Source of the DNA: Pseudomonas putida
Lineage (GTDB): Bacteria; Pseudomonadota; Gammaproteobacteria; Pseudomonadales; Pseudomonadaceae
Length of the DNA stretch: 64,000 nucleotides
Direction of reading: 5' to 3'
NCBI RefSeq assembly: GCF_022627325.1
Contig: NZ_JAETZZ010000009.1
Location: 1-64,000, forward strand
The notes below the pieces were generated by a model. That model did not search any database, was not told where the DNA came from, and was given only the letters and a program-made list of their open reading frames with translations. Below, piece after piece: positions 1 through 10,139 of the stretch; the stretch's first letter is position 1; every line of letters starts with the position of its first letter. A program made the translations under genes and the position numbers.

Positions 1-3000
1 CGGCGGATGACGTTTACAAAGACGCCGGCCAGGTCAAAGCCACCATCACCGACACCACCGGTGGTGACTTCGAGAACCTCGCAGTCAATCCGGCTGAAGC
101 CATAACTAACGTCAGCGATACGCTCGACACGTCGACCGTCACGTTGACCGCCACTCCAAGCGTGATCGAGGGCGGCACTGTGGTGTACACCGCGTCCGTG
201 TCGGCCCCAGTCACCGGCAGCCCACTGGTGGTCACCCTGGCCAACGGCCAGAGCATCACCATCGGTGTCGGTGAGTCGTCCGGCTCGGTCAACTTCACCG
301 CACCGAACAACGTCTACAACACCAATGCACCGTTGACCAACAGCATCACCAAGGTTGACGGCGGTAACTACGAGAAGCTGGATACCGCCGGTACTCCAAC
401 CACGACGGTTACCGACAGTCCTGCTACCCAGGCGACTACCAGCCTGGTGCTGAGCGCCACCGGCGATGTCGCTGAAGGCGGTCAGATCGTCTACACCGCG
501 ACCTTGAGCAACCCAGCCGGCACGGCGATGACTGTCACCCTGAGCAATGGCGCGACCATCAATATCGCGGCCGGCCAAACCACTGGCCAAGTGACCGTCG
601 CTGCACCGGCCGATGACGTCTACAAAGACGCCGGGCAGGTCAAAGCCACCATCACCGGCACCACCGGTGGCGACTTCGAGAATCTTGCGGTCAATCCGGC
701 TGAGGCCGTGACCAACGTCAGCGATACGCTCGACACTTCGACCGTGACCCTGACGGCCAATGCTTCAGTAATCGAAGGTGGCGTGGTGACCTACACCGCC
801 TCGGTATCGGCGCCTGTTACTGGTTCGCCGCTGGTCGTAACCTTGGCTAACGGCCAAACCATCACCATCGGCGTTGGCGAGTCGTCCGGTTCGGTCGACT
901 TCGTTGCGCCGAATAACGTCTACAACACTAACGCACCGCTGACCAACAGCATTACCAAGGTCGACGGCGGTAATTACGAGAAGCTGGATACCGCAGGTAC
1001 TCCAACCACGACTGTTACCGACAGCCCCGCTACCCAGGCGACTACCAGCCTGGTGCTGAGCGCCACTGGCGATGTCGCCGAAGGCGGTCAGATCGTTTAC
1101 ACCGCCACGCTGAGCAACCCGGCAGGCACGGCGATGACCGTGACCCTGAGCAACGGCGCGACCATCAGTATCGCGGCAGGCCAGACCTCCGGCACGGTCT
1201 CTGTTCCAGCCCCGGCTGACGATGTTTACAAAGACGCCGGTCAGGTCAAAGCCACCGTCACCGGTACCACCGGTGGTGACTTCGAGAACCTCGCAGTCAA
1301 TCCGGCTGAAGCCGTGACCAATGTCAGCGACACGCTCGATACCAGCACGGTGACCCTGACCGCCACTCCAAGCGTGGTCGAGGGCGGTACCGTGGTGTAC
1401 ACCGCCTCGGTATCGGCGCCTGTTACTGGTTCGCCGCTGGTCGTAACCTTGGCTAACGGCCAAACCATCACCATCGGTGTCGGCGAATCGTCCGGCTCGG
1501 TCGACTTCACCGCGCCGAACAACGTCTACAACACCAATGCGCCGCTGACCAACAGCATTACCAAGGTTGAAGGCGGGAATTACGAACAGCTCGACACCGC
1601 CGGCACTCCAACTACAACGGTCACCGACAGTCCGGCTACCCAGGCGACTACCAACCTGGTGCTGAGCGCCACCGGCGATGTCGCTGAAGGCGGTCAGATC
1701 GTCTACACCGCGACCTTGAGCAATCCAGCCGGCACGGCGATGACCGTCACCCTGAGCAACGGCGCGACCATCAATATTGCGGCCGGCCAAACCTCTGGCC
1801 AAGTGACCGTCGCAGCTCCGGCCGATGACGTCTACAAAGACGCCGGGCAGGTCAAAGCCACCATCACCGGCACCACCGGTGGCGACTTCGAGAACCTCGC
1901 AGTCAACCCGGCTGAGGCCGTGACCAACGTCAGCGATACGCTCGACACGTCGACCGTCACCTTGACCGCCACTCCAAGCGTGGTCGAGGGCGGCACCGTG
2001 GTGTACACCGCGTCGGTGTCGGCCCCAGTCACCGGCAGCCCACTGGTGGTCACCCTGGCTAACGGCCAAACCATCACCATCGGTGTCGGCGAATCGTCCG
2101 GCTCGGTCGACTTCACCGCGCCAAACAACGTCTACAACACCAATGCGCCGCTGACCAACAGCATCACCAAGGTTGAAGGCGGTAATTACGAACAGCTCGA
2201 CACCGCGGGCACCCCGACCACGACGGTTACCGACAGTCCGGCTACCCAGGCGACCACCAACCTGGTGCTGAGCGCCACCGGCGATGTCGCTGAAGGCGGC
2301 CAGATCGTCTACACCGCCACGCTGAGCAACCCAGCGGGCACGGCGATGACCGTGACCTTGAGCAACGGCGCAACTATCAACATCGCGGCAGGCCAGACCT
2401 CTGGCCAAGTGACCGTCGCCGCTCCGGCCGATGACGTCTACAAAGACGCGGGCCAGGTCAAAGTCGGCGTTACTGGTACCACCGGTGGTGACTTCGAAAA
2501 TCTTGCGGTCAATCCGGCTGAGGCCGTGACCAACGTCAGCGATACGCTCGACACGTCGACCGTGACCCTGACTGCCAATGCCTCGGTTGTCGAAGGCGGG
2601 GTGGTCACCTACACGGCGTCGGTTAGCGCTCCGGTCACCGGTAGCCCACTGGTGGTCACTCTGGCTAACGGCCAGAGCATCACCATTGGCGTCGGCGAAT
2701 CGTCCGGCTCGGTCGACTTCGTTGCGCCGAATAACGTCTACAACACTAACGCACCGCTGACCAACAGCATTACCAAGGTCGACGGCGGTAATTACGAGAA
2801 GCTGGATACCGCAGGTACTCCAACCACCACGGTCACCGACAGCCCGGCTACTCAGGCGACCACCAACCTGGTGTTGAGTGCCACCGGCGATGTCGCCGAA
2901 GGCGGTCAGATCGTTTACACCGCCACGCTGAGCAACCCGGCGGGCACGGCGATGACCGTGACCTTGAGCAACGGCGCAACTATCAATATCGCGGCCGGCC

Positions 3001-5250
3001 AGACCTCTGGCCAAGTGACCGTCGCTGCACCGGCTGATGACGTCTACAAAGACGCCGGTCAGGTCAAAGTCACCGTCACCGGCACCACCGGTGGTGACTT
3101 TGAAAATCTTGCGGTCAACCCGGCTGAGGCCGTGACCAATGTCAGCGATACGCTCGACACGTCGACCGTGACCCTGACTGCCAATGCCTCGGTTGTCGAA
3201 GGCGGGGTGGTCACCTACACGGCGTCGGTTAGCGCTCCGGTCACCGGTTCGCCGCTGGTCGTAACCCTGGCTAACGGCCAAACCATCACCATCGGTGTTG
3301 GCGAGTCGTCCGGCTCGGTCGATTTTGTTGCGCCGAATAACGTCTACAACACCAACACACCGCTGACCAACAGCATTACCAAGGTCGACGGCGGTAACTA
3401 CGAGAAGCTGGATACCGCGGGTACTCCAACCACCACGGTCACCGACAGTCCTGCTACCCAAGCGACTACCAGTTTGGTGCTGAGCGCCACCGGCGATGTC
3501 GCTGAAGGCGGTCAGATCGTCTACACCGCGACCTTGAGCAACCCTGCCGGCACGGCGATGACCGTCACCCTGAGCAACGGCGCGACCATCAACATTGCAG
3601 CCGGCCAAACCTCTGGCCAAGTGACCATCGCTGCCCCGGCGGATGACGTCTATAAAGACGCCGGTCAGGTCAAAGCCACCGTTACTGGTACCACTGGTGG
3701 CGACTTCGAAAACCTCGCGGTCAATCCGGCTGAAGCCGTGACCAATGTCAGCGATACGCTCGATACGTCGACCGTGACCCTGACGGCGAATGCTTCGGTG
3801 GCCGAAGGTGGCGTGGTCACCTACACGGCGTCGGTTAGCGCTCCGGTCACCGGCAGCCCGCTGGTCGTGACCCTGGCTAACGGTCAAACCATCACCATTG
3901 GTGTCGGTGAATCGTCCGGCTCGGTCGACTTCACCGCGCCGAACAACGTCTACAACACCAATGCACCGTTGACCAACAGCATTACCAAGGTCGACGGCGG
4001 TAACTACGAGAAGCTGGATACTGCCGGTACTCCAACCACCACGGTCACCGACAGCCCAGCTACGCAGGCGACTACCAACCTGGTGCTGAGCGCCACTGGC
4101 GATGTCGCTGAAGGCGGCCAGATCGTCTACACCGCGACCTTGAGCAACCCAGCCGGCACGGCGATGACCGTGACGCTGAGCAACGGTGCGACCATCAATA
4201 TCGCGGCTGGCCAGACCACTGGCCAAGTGACCGTCGCCGCACCAGCCGATGACGTCTACAAAGATGCCGGCCAGGTCAAAGCCACCATCACTGGCACCAC
4301 CGGTGGCGACTTCGAGAAGCTGGCGGTCAACCCGGCGCAAGCCGTGACCAACGTCAGCGATACGCTCGACACGTCGACCGTCACGTTGACCGCCACTCCA
4401 AGCGTGGTCGAGGGCGGTACCGTGGTGTACACCGCCTCGGTGTCGGCCCCGGTTACCGGTAGCCCGCTGGTCGTGACCCTGGCCAACGGTCAAAGCATCA
4501 CCATCGGTGTCGGCGAATCGTCCGGCTCGGTCAACTTCACCGCGCCAAACAACGTCTACAACACCAATGCACCGCTGACCAACAGCATCACCAAGGTCGA
4601 CGGCGGGAATTACGAGAAGCTGGATACTGCAGGTATTCCAACTACGACGGTCACCGACAGCCCTGCTACGCAGGCGACCACCAACCTGGTGCTGAGCGCC
4701 ACCGGCGAAGTCGCCGAAGGCGGCCAGATCGTCTACACCGCCACGCTGAGCAACCCAGCGGGCACGGCGATGACCGTGACCTTGAGCAACGGCGCAACTA
4801 TCAACATCGCGGCAGGCCAGACCTCTGGCCAAGTGACCGTCGCCGCTCCGGCCGATGACGTCTACAAAGACGCGGGCCAGGTCAAAGTCGGCGTTACTGG
4901 TACCACCGGTGGCGACTTCGAGAACCTCGCAGTCAACCCGGCTGAGGCCGTGACCAACGTCAGCGATACGCTCGACACGTCGACCGTCACGTTGACCGCC
5001 ACTCCAAGCGTGGTCGAGGGCGGCACCGTGGTGTACACCGCGTCGGTGTCGGCCCCAGTCACCGGCAGCCCACTGGTGGTCACCCTGGCTAACGGCCAAA
5101 CCATCACCATCGGCGTCGGTGAGTCCTCCGGCTCGGTCAACTTCACCGCGCCGAACAACGTCTACAACACCAACACCGCGCTGACCAACAGCATCACCAA
5201 GGTCGACGGCGGCAACTACGAGAAGTTGGTCACCGCTGGCTCCCCGTCAA
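1..5250 (+). repeat. 606-bp tandem repeat array inside lapA
   Basis: A 606-bp unit (202 codons) recurs without any insertion or deletion. The codon for the Tyr of the DDVYKDAG motif falls at 15, 621, 1227, 1833, 2439, 3045, 3651, 4257 and 4863, exactly 606 bp apart. Each unit is two related half-repeats of about 101 residues: one carries SAPVTGSPLVVTLANGQ and NNVYNTN, the other TLSNPAGTAMTVTLSNG and DDVYKDAG. Copies differ by scattered, mostly synonymous changes, with blocks identical between non-adjacent copies. Beyond 5250 the repeats continue in diverged form and lose DNA-level identity. Confidence 0.95.
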
Positions 5251-8200
5251 CGACGGTAACGGATGTGGCAGGCACCAAGGACACCACGAGCCTTGTCCTG
5301 AGCGCGACGCCAACGGTCGCCGAAGGCGGCAAAATCACCTACACCGCAACCTTGTCCAACAAGGCCGGTTCTGACATGACCATCAAATTGAGCAATGGCG
5401 AGACCATCTCCATTGCCAAAGGTCAGACCGAGGGCAGCATCACCCTCAACGCGCCCGCCGATGACCCTTACATCGATGCCGGCTCGGTACAGGTCAAGAT
5501 CGACGGCAGCACCGGCGGCGATTTCGAATTGCTCGCCGTCGACGGCGCTTACGCCGTGACCAAGGTCTCCGATACGATCGACAATACCAGCCTGACCCTC
5601 AGCGCCACGCCCACGGTCGCCGAAGGTGGCCAGATCACCTACACCGCCACGTTGAGCAACCCGGCGGGCACGGCGATGACGGTCACCCTGAGCAATGGCC
5701 AGACCATCAACATTGCAGCAGGCAAAACGTCAGGCTCGGTAATTGTCGCCGCGCCCGCCGAGGATGTGTACATCGATGCCGCGGACGTGTCGGCGAAAAT
5801 TACCGGCACTTCAGGGGGCAACTTCGAAAACCTCGTCGTCAGTAACACGGCAGCGGTCACCGCCGTGACCGACACCATCCAGACGACTACCCTGAGCATC
5901 AGTGGTACAACCGCTGTTGCCGAAGGTGGCAACGCGACTTACACGCTGAACCTCAGCAACAATGCGCAAACCGATGTGACGGTGAAGCTTTCGTATACCG
6001 GCACCGCCACCAATGGCGCCGACTACACCGGTGTGGCCATCGTCACGATCAAAGCGGGCAGCAACTCAGCCACCTTCACCATCCCGACCATCAAGGACAA
6101 CGTCACCGAAGGTACCGAGCAGTTCACCGTCAAGATCGACTCGGCCACCGGCGGCAACTTCGAAAACCTGGCGGTCAGCGGTAGCGCTGGTAGCGTCACC
6201 ACCCAGATCTTCGAGCCGGCGCCCGTCCTGGACCTGGACGCCAACAATTCTAGCGGCAAGACCGGCGCCGACTACCAGACCACGTTCACCGAGAACCAAC
6301 CAGGAAGCGGTGTTTCGATCGGCGATATCGACGTGTCGATCACCGACTTCGACAGCTCGATGCTGACCGGCGCGACGGTGACCCTGACCAATCGCCAGCC
6401 AGGCGATGCCCTGAACCTGGGCAACAGCGTCAATGGCATCTCGATCAACGCCAACAGCACCGATGGCAAGGTGGTCCTGACCCTGAGCGGCACCGCTTCG
6501 CTGGCTGACTACATCCAGGCGATCAAGAACATCACCTTCATCAACACCAGTGAAGACCCGAGCACCGTCCCTCGGATCATCACGGTCACGGTGACTGACG
6601 GTGTGAACACCTCGAACACGGCCACCACCACGGTCAACGTCGTGGCGGTCAATGACCTGCCCACCACTACCGGCGGAGCGGTCACCGGCACCGAGGACAC
6701 CGACTTGGTGCTGGGTTGGAGCGACTTCAACATCAGCGATGTCGACTCCTCGCTTAGCAGCCTAGGGGTGACCATCACCCAGCTGCCAGGGGCCGGTACC
6801 TTGAAGCTGTACAACGGCACCAGCTGGGTCGATGTGAAGGCAGGCCAGACCATCAGCCAGGCCGACATCGCCGCCGGCAAGCTCAAGTTCGTTCCCGTGG
6901 CTAACCAATCGGGTGTCGACGGTTACGGTGGTACCGGTGTGGGCAACAAGCAGGCGGACTACGCGCAGATCAAGTACGCGCCTACCGATGGCAAGGGCAC
7001 GGGCAGCGAAGCCACGCTCAAGGTCGATATCACGCCGATGGCTGACAAGCCGGACCTGAGCATTGGCAGCAACAACGTCAATTCGCTGGGCCTGACCAAG
7101 GAAACCTGGACCAGCCTCAACGGCCTGGGCACCAACGGCAATGGCATCACCGGTGACGCGCTGAAGAACGTGTTCGCCAACTCCGGCAGCGCCGGCAAGA
7201 GCGAGCAGGTGACCACGGTCGACACCACGGCCACCGTCACCCCGGGGTCGGGCTCGAAGACCTCAGGCCTGATCTACCTGGAGGCCGGCAAGACCTACAC
7301 CTTCAGTGGCACCGCTGACGACAGCCTGCAAATCGTCATCGGCGGTAAGAACGTCGCCGGCGGTACCTGGGGCTCGGCCAGCGGCAGCATTTCCGGCAGC
7401 TACACCCCGACCACCAGCGGCTATTACACCCTGGAGATCTACAACGCCAACCAGGCCGGGCCAGGCAGCCTTGACGTCAACATCAAGGTGGGCAATGGCG
7501 CGGTCACAGACCTTAGCAGCGCCAACATCCCGATGTACCCGAACGTCGCTGCGCTGGCCAACGCCGGTGTCACGGTGTCCGACCTGCATGGCAGCAACGG
7601 CGTGGGTTACTACGACGGCTACAAGCTCAACGAAGGCGGCGAGAATGGTGCGCCGGTCAAGTTGGTAGGCATCAGTACCGCACTGACCGACACCGATGGT
7701 TCCGAGAGCCTGAGCGTCAAGCTCAGCGGCATCCCGACAGGCTCGGTAGTGGCCGACAATGCAGGCCATACCTTCACCGTTGGCTCCAGTGCGGTGGATG
7801 TCACGGGTTGGAATCTGGGCAGCCTGACCATCAAGCCGCCGGCCTACTACTCCGGCCAGTTCGACGTGAAAGTCACTTCGACGTCCACCGAAAGCGTTGG
7901 CGGCAGCACTGCCACCAGCGAAGGCAGCATCAAGGTCACGGTCTACCCGCAGTCGTATACCACCAGCAACCTGTCGTCCGACAGCGATACCATCACCGGC
8001 ACCGATGGCAATGACATCGTGGTCGCGGATGTCAGCGGCCTGCACGTGGTACCAGGCAAGGACTACAACATCGCCTTCATCGTCGACACCTCGGGCAGCA
8101 TGGGCTCTGCGGGCGTCGATGCCGCGAAGCAATCGCTGGAGTCGGTGTTCAAGACCCTGGCTGCAAGCGTCAAGGGCGCACAGTCCGGGACGGTGAATAT

Positions 8201-9614
8201 TCTGTTGGTCGACTTTGCCACCCAGGTCAAGAGCAGCGTATCGGTGACCCTCAACGATGCGGGCCTGAAAACCCTGCTGAGCGCGTTGGGCACGTTGAAC
8301 TCCAATGGCGGCACCAACTATGAGGATGCCTTCAAAACGACAGCCAACTGGTTCGCCAACCTCAAGGCTGCAGGTAGCACCGGTAGTAACCAGACATTCT
8401 TCATCACTGACGGTGAGCCGACCTATTACCAGACCAGTGAACAGGGCAACCCGAACCTGGGCAACACCAACGTCAAGCTCGATACGTTCCTGTCGTCGAT
8501 CAACTACAAGATGGGCGACACCGTTACCAACTATCAGTTGGATACCAACAATCGTCTCTCGATCGACAGCAGCGGCAAGTTGACCATGCAGGTTCGCGAG
8601 TTGGACTGGAGCTGGAACTCGGGTTACTACTACAAATGGTCCACCCAGAGCACAGCCACTATACGTGCCGAGGGTAATGGGGGTTATGAGCTGTCGACCC
8701 GCGACGGCACGGGCAACTCGACTGACCGGGCAACCACCAACAACTCGACTGACAGCTTCAAGATCCTCGCTGGTTTGTCCGACGTCGAGGCGATTGGCCT
8801 CAACAGCGGCGTGAACAAGGATGACCTGAAGCCCTATGACTCCGATGGCAAGCCACAGGCCAACATCGACCCGAGCAAACTGGCAGATGCCATCCTCGGC
8901 CACACCGAAGTCACCCAGCCGGGCAACGACACGGTCAACGGTGGTGATGGCAACGACATCATCTTCGGCGACCTGCTGACCTTCCCGACGGTCGCCGGCA
9001 CGGGTGTAGAGGCGATCCAGGGTTACGTGGCGAACAAGCTCGGTGTGGATGCGGGCGATGTCGACGCGCGGGCAATGCACAAGTACATCAACGAGCATTA
9101 CACCGAGTTCGATATTGCGGGCAGCAATGATGGCGCCGACACCCTGATGGGGGGCGCAGGCAATGACATCCTCTTCGGCCAGGGGGGTAATGACACCCTC
9201 GATGGCGGCAAAGGTAATGACATCCTGCTGGGCGGCACTGGCAACGACACCCTGATCGGCGGCCAAGGCAACGACCTGCTGATCGGTGGCAGCGGTGCCG
9301 ACACCTTCGTGTGGAAGTCCGGTGACATTGGCAGTGACGTGATCAAGGACTTCAAAGTCAGCGAGGGTGATCGCCTGGACTTGCGCGACCTGCTGCAAGG
9401 TGAGAAGGCCAGCACTATCGACAACTTCCTGAAGATCACCACCGTCGATGGGTCCTCGACCTTGCAGGTCAGCACCGAAGGCAAGCTTAACGCAGCCGGT
9501 GGCCTGGCCAATGCCGATGTGTCTATCAAGCTGGAAGGGGTCAACTGGTCCAATACCACGGTCAACTCGTTGATCAGCGGTGCCGACCCCACCATCAAGA
9601 TCGACAACGCCTGA
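1..9614 (+). CDS. lapA: LapA-type giant surface adhesin (5' end outside window)
   Basis: This is the 3' part of a very large repetitive adhesin; the reading frame is open from base 3 and ends at TGA 9612-9614, so at least 3200 residues are present. Order seen: about 8.6 copies of a 202-residue repeat (to about 5250); two diverged repeats (5270-5880); a Calx-beta-like module (about 5885-6210); two cadherin-like modules (about 6220-7030); a PA14-like beta-rich stretch (about 7260-7480); a von Willebrand A domain with the MIDAS motif DTSGS near 8087; RTX nonapeptides (GGxGND type) at about 8930-8965 and 9130-9300; then a C-terminal tail typical of type I secretion. In P. putida, LapA is exported by LapEBC, held in the outer membrane and cleaved by LapG under LapD/c-di-GMP control. 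Those partners are not in the window. The assignment to LapA rather than LapF rests on the C-terminal architecture and neighbours. Confidence 0.93.
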   Translation, partial: ADDVYKDAGQVKATITDTTGGDFENLAVNPAEAITNVSDTLDTSTVTLTATPSVIEGGTVVYTASVSAPVTGSPLVVTLANGQSITIGVGESSGSVNFTAPNNVYNTNAPLTNSITKVDGGNYEKLDTAGTPTTTVTDSPATQATTSLVLSATGDVAEGGQIVYTATLSNPAGTAMTVTLSNGATINIAAGQTTGQVTVAAPADDVYKDAGQVKATITGTTGGDFENLAVNPAEAVTNVSDTLDTSTVTLTANASVIEGGVVTYTASVSAPVTGSPLVVTLANGQTITIGVGESSGSVDFVAPNNVYNTNAPLTNSITKVDGGNYEKLDTAGTPTTTVTDSPATQATTSLVLSATGDVAEGGQIVYTATLSNPAGTAMTVTLSNGATISIAAGQTSGTVSVPAPADDVYKDAGQVKATVTGTTGGDFENLAVNPAEAVTNVSDTLDTSTVTLTATPSVVEGGTVVYTASVSAPVTGSPLVVTLANGQTITIGVGESSGSVDFTAPNNVYNTNAPLTNSITKVEGGNYEQLDTAGTPTTTVTDSPATQATTNLVLSATGDVAEGGQIVYTATLSNPAGTAMTVTLSNGATINIAAGQTSGQVTVAAPADDVYKDAGQVKATITGTTGGDFENLAVNPAEAVTNVSDTLDTSTVTLTATPSVVEGGTVVYTASVSAPVTGSPLVVTLANGQTITIGVGESSGSVDFTAPNNVYNTNAPLTNSITKVEGGNYEQLDTAGTPTTTVTDSPATQATTNLVLSATGDVAEGGQIVYTATLSNPAGTAMTVTLSNGATINIAAGQTSGQVTVAAPADDVYKDAGQVKVGVTGTTGGDFENLAVNPAEAVTNVSDTLDTSTVTLTANASVVEGGVVTYTASVSAPVTGSPLVVTLANGQSITIGVGESSGSVDFVAPNNVYNTNAPLTNSITKVDGGNYEKLDTAGTPTTTVTDSPATQATTNLVLSATGDVAEGGQIVYTATLSNPAGTAMTVTLSNGATINIAAGQTSGQVTVAAPADDVYKDAGQVKVTVTGTTGGDFENLAVNPAEAVTNVSDTLDTSTVTLTANASVVEGGVVTYTASVSAPVTGSPLVVTLANGQTITIGVGESSGSVDFVAPNNVYNTNTPLTNSITKVDGGNYEKLDTAGTPTTTVTDSPATQATTSLVLSATGDVAEGGQIVYTATLSNPAGTAMTVTLSNGATINIAAGQTSGQVTIAAPADDVYKDAGQVKATVTGTTGGDFENLAVNPAEAVTNVSDTLDTSTVTLTANASVAEGGVVTYTASVSAPVTGSPLVVTLANGQTITIGVGESSGSVDFTAPNNVYNTNAPLTNSITKVDGGNYEKLDTAGTPTTTVTDSPATQATTNLVLSATGDVAEGGQIVYTATLSNPAGTAMTVTLSNGATINIAAGQTTGQVTVAAPADDVYKDAGQVKATITGTTGGDFEKLAVNPAQAVTNVSDTLDTSTVTLTATPSVVEGGTVVYTASVSAPVTGSPLVVTLANGQSITIGVGESSGSVNFTAPNNVYNTNAPLTNSITKVDGGNYEKLDTAGIPTTTVTDSPATQATTNLVLSATGEVAEGGQIVYTATLSNPAGTAMTVTLSNGATINIAAGQTSGQVTVAAPADDVYKDAGQVKVGVTGTTGGDFENLAVNPAEAVTNVSDTLDTSTVTLTATPSVVEGGTVVYTASVSAPVTGSPLVVTLANGQTITIGVGESSGSVNFTAPNNVYNTNTALTNSITKVDGGNYEKLVTAGSPSTTVTDVAGTKDTTSLVLSATPTVAEGGKITYTATLSNKAGSDMTIKLSNGETISIAKGQTEGSITLNAPADDPYIDAGSVQVKIDGSTGGDFELLAVDGAYAVTKVSDTIDNTSLTLSATPTVAEGGQITYTATLSNPAGTAMTVTLSNGQTINIAAGKTSGSVIVAAPAEDVYIDAADVSAKITGTSGGNFENLVVSNTAAVTAVTDTIQTTTLSISGTTAVAEGGNATYTLNLSNNAQTDVTVKLSYTGTATNGADYTGVAIVTIKAGSNSATFTIPTIKDNVTEGTEQFTVKIDSATGGNFENLAVSGSAGSVTTQIFEPAPVLDLDANNSSGKTGADYQTTFTENQPGSGVSIGDIDVSITDFDSSMLTGATVTLTNRQPGDALNLGNSVNGISINANSTDGKVVLTLSGTASLADYIQAIKNITFINTSEDPSTVPRIITVTVTDGVNTSNTATTTVNVVAVNDLPTTTGGAVTGTEDTDLVLGWSDFNISDVDSSLSSLGVTITQLPGAGTLKLYNGTSWVDVKAGQTISQADIAAGKLKFVPVANQSGVDGYGGTGVGNKQADYAQIKYAPTDGKGTGSEATLKVDITPMADKPDLSIGSNNVNSLGLTKETWTSLNGLGTNGNGITGDALKNVFANSGSAGKSEQVTTVDTTATVTPGSGSKTSGLIYLEAGKTYTFSGTADDSLQIVIGGKNVAGGTWGSASGSISGSYTPTTSGYYTLEIYNANQAGPGSLDVNIKVGNGAVTDLSSANIPMYPNVAALANAGVTVSDLHGSNGVGYYDGYKLNEGGENGAPVKLVGISTALTDTDGSESLSVKLSGIPTGSVVADNAGHTFTVGSSAVDVTGWNLGSLTIKPPAYYSGQFDVKVTSTSTESVGGSTATSEGSIKVTVYPQSYTTSNLSSDSDTITGTDGNDIVVADVSGLHVVPGKDYNIAFIVDTSGSMGSAGVDAAKQSLESVFKTLAASVKGAQSGTVNILLVDFATQVKSSVSVTLNDAGLKTLLSALGTLNSNGGTNYEDAFKTTANWFANLKAAGSTGSNQTFFITDGEPTYYQTSEQGNPNLGNTNVKLDTFLSSINYKMGDTVTNYQLDTNNRLSIDSSGKLTMQVRELDWSWNSGYYYKWSTQSTATIRAEGNGGYELSTRDGTGNSTDRATTNNSTDSFKILAGLSDVEAIGLNSGVNKDDLKPYDSDGKPQANIDPSKLADAILGHTEVTQPGNDTVNGGDGNDIIFGDLLTFPTVAGTGVEAIQGYVANKLGVDAGDVDARAMHKYINEHYTEFDIAGSNDGADTLMGGAGNDILFGQGGNDTLDGGKGNDILLGGTGNDTLIGGQGNDLLIGGSGADTFVWKSGDIGSDVIKDFKVSEGDRLDLRDLLQGEKASTIDNFLKITTVDGSSTLQVSTEGKLNAAGGLANADVSIKLEGVNWSNTTVNSLISGADPTIKIDNA

Positions 9615-9620
9615 TCCCGT

Positions 9621-9660
9621 CTGCGCGGTGGCCAGCCCGGCCACCGCGCAGCGCGGTCTT
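9621..9660 (+). terminator. Probable lapA terminator
   Basis: Seven bases after the lapA stop lies a perfect 13-bp stem, CTGCGCGGTGGCC with GGCCACCGCGCAG, and a 5-base loop. It is followed by a short T-rich stretch (TCTTTTCTG) a few bases further on. The stem is strong but the T-tract is offset, so efficiency is uncertain. Confidence 0.7.
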
Positions 9661-9770
9661 TTCTGTCATCTTCGTGCAGCGCATACTTCTGCGCCGGGCT
9701 GTCATGCCCGATGAACTTTGCCTATGCTGCTGACTACCAACAAGGAACCATCGTGACGAGGGATGACGCC

Positions 9771-10112
9771 ATGTTCTACGTGCAACGCGACGCCGAGGGC
9801 CAGTTGCTGCGGGTAGAAGCTGCACCTTATGCCGAACACACGGAGATTCTCCCAGCAGATCATGCCGAGATTCAGGAGTGGTTTGCTGACGATGTCGTCG
9901 AAAATAGCCTCAAGCAGCTCAAACAGAGCGACTTGGACATGATCCGGGTGCTTGAGGACTTGATCGAGGTGCTCACTGCCAAAGGTGTCTTCAGCATCAC
10001 CGACCTGCCGCCTGGCGCCCAAGCCAAGCTGCTCAGTCGCTCCACCGCGCGAAAGGCGCTCGGCAGCTTGAACAACCTGATCGAGGAAGAGGAGGAGGGC
10101 GGGCTGATTTAA
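9771..10112 (+). CDS. Conserved Pseudomonas protein of unknown function
   Basis: A 113-residue soluble, acidic protein with no signal peptide or membrane segment. The chosen start (MFYVQRDAEG) has a GAGG element shortly upstream; an earlier in-frame ATG at 9711 would add 20 residues without a good ribosome site. The middle is helical and charged (ENSLKQLKQSDLDMIRVLED) and the C-terminus is very acidic (EEEEEGG). From memory, small proteins of this kind next to lapA-like genes are often labelled tryptophan synthase beta-like in Pseudomonas annotations. Nothing here supports that enzyme: there is no PLP lysine motif and the length is far too short. Function unknown. Confidence 0.8.
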   Translation: MFYVQRDAEGQLLRVEAAPYAEHTEILPADHAEIQEWFADDVVENSLKQLKQSDLDMIRVLEDLIEVLTAKGVFSITDLPPGAQAKLLSRSTARKALGSLNNLIEEEEEGGLI

Positions 10113-10139
10113 TCCTCCACGCTTGTCTGCTTGGCCGGC

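Noticed and set aside
765-5099. Minus-strand open frame of 1444 codons
   Set aside because: It lies fully antisense to the lapA repeat array. It is open only because the 606-bp unit has no stop in that frame and repeats; it has no ribosome site, no family and the same periodicity.
1-5250. Tandem repeats considered as a CRISPR array
   Set aside because: Units are 606 bp, coding and in frame; there are no short repeats with unique spacers and no cas genes.
7263-9644. Minus-strand open frame of 793 codons
   Set aside because: Antisense to the vWA/RTX part of lapA, caused by high GC and codon bias; no recognisable domain.
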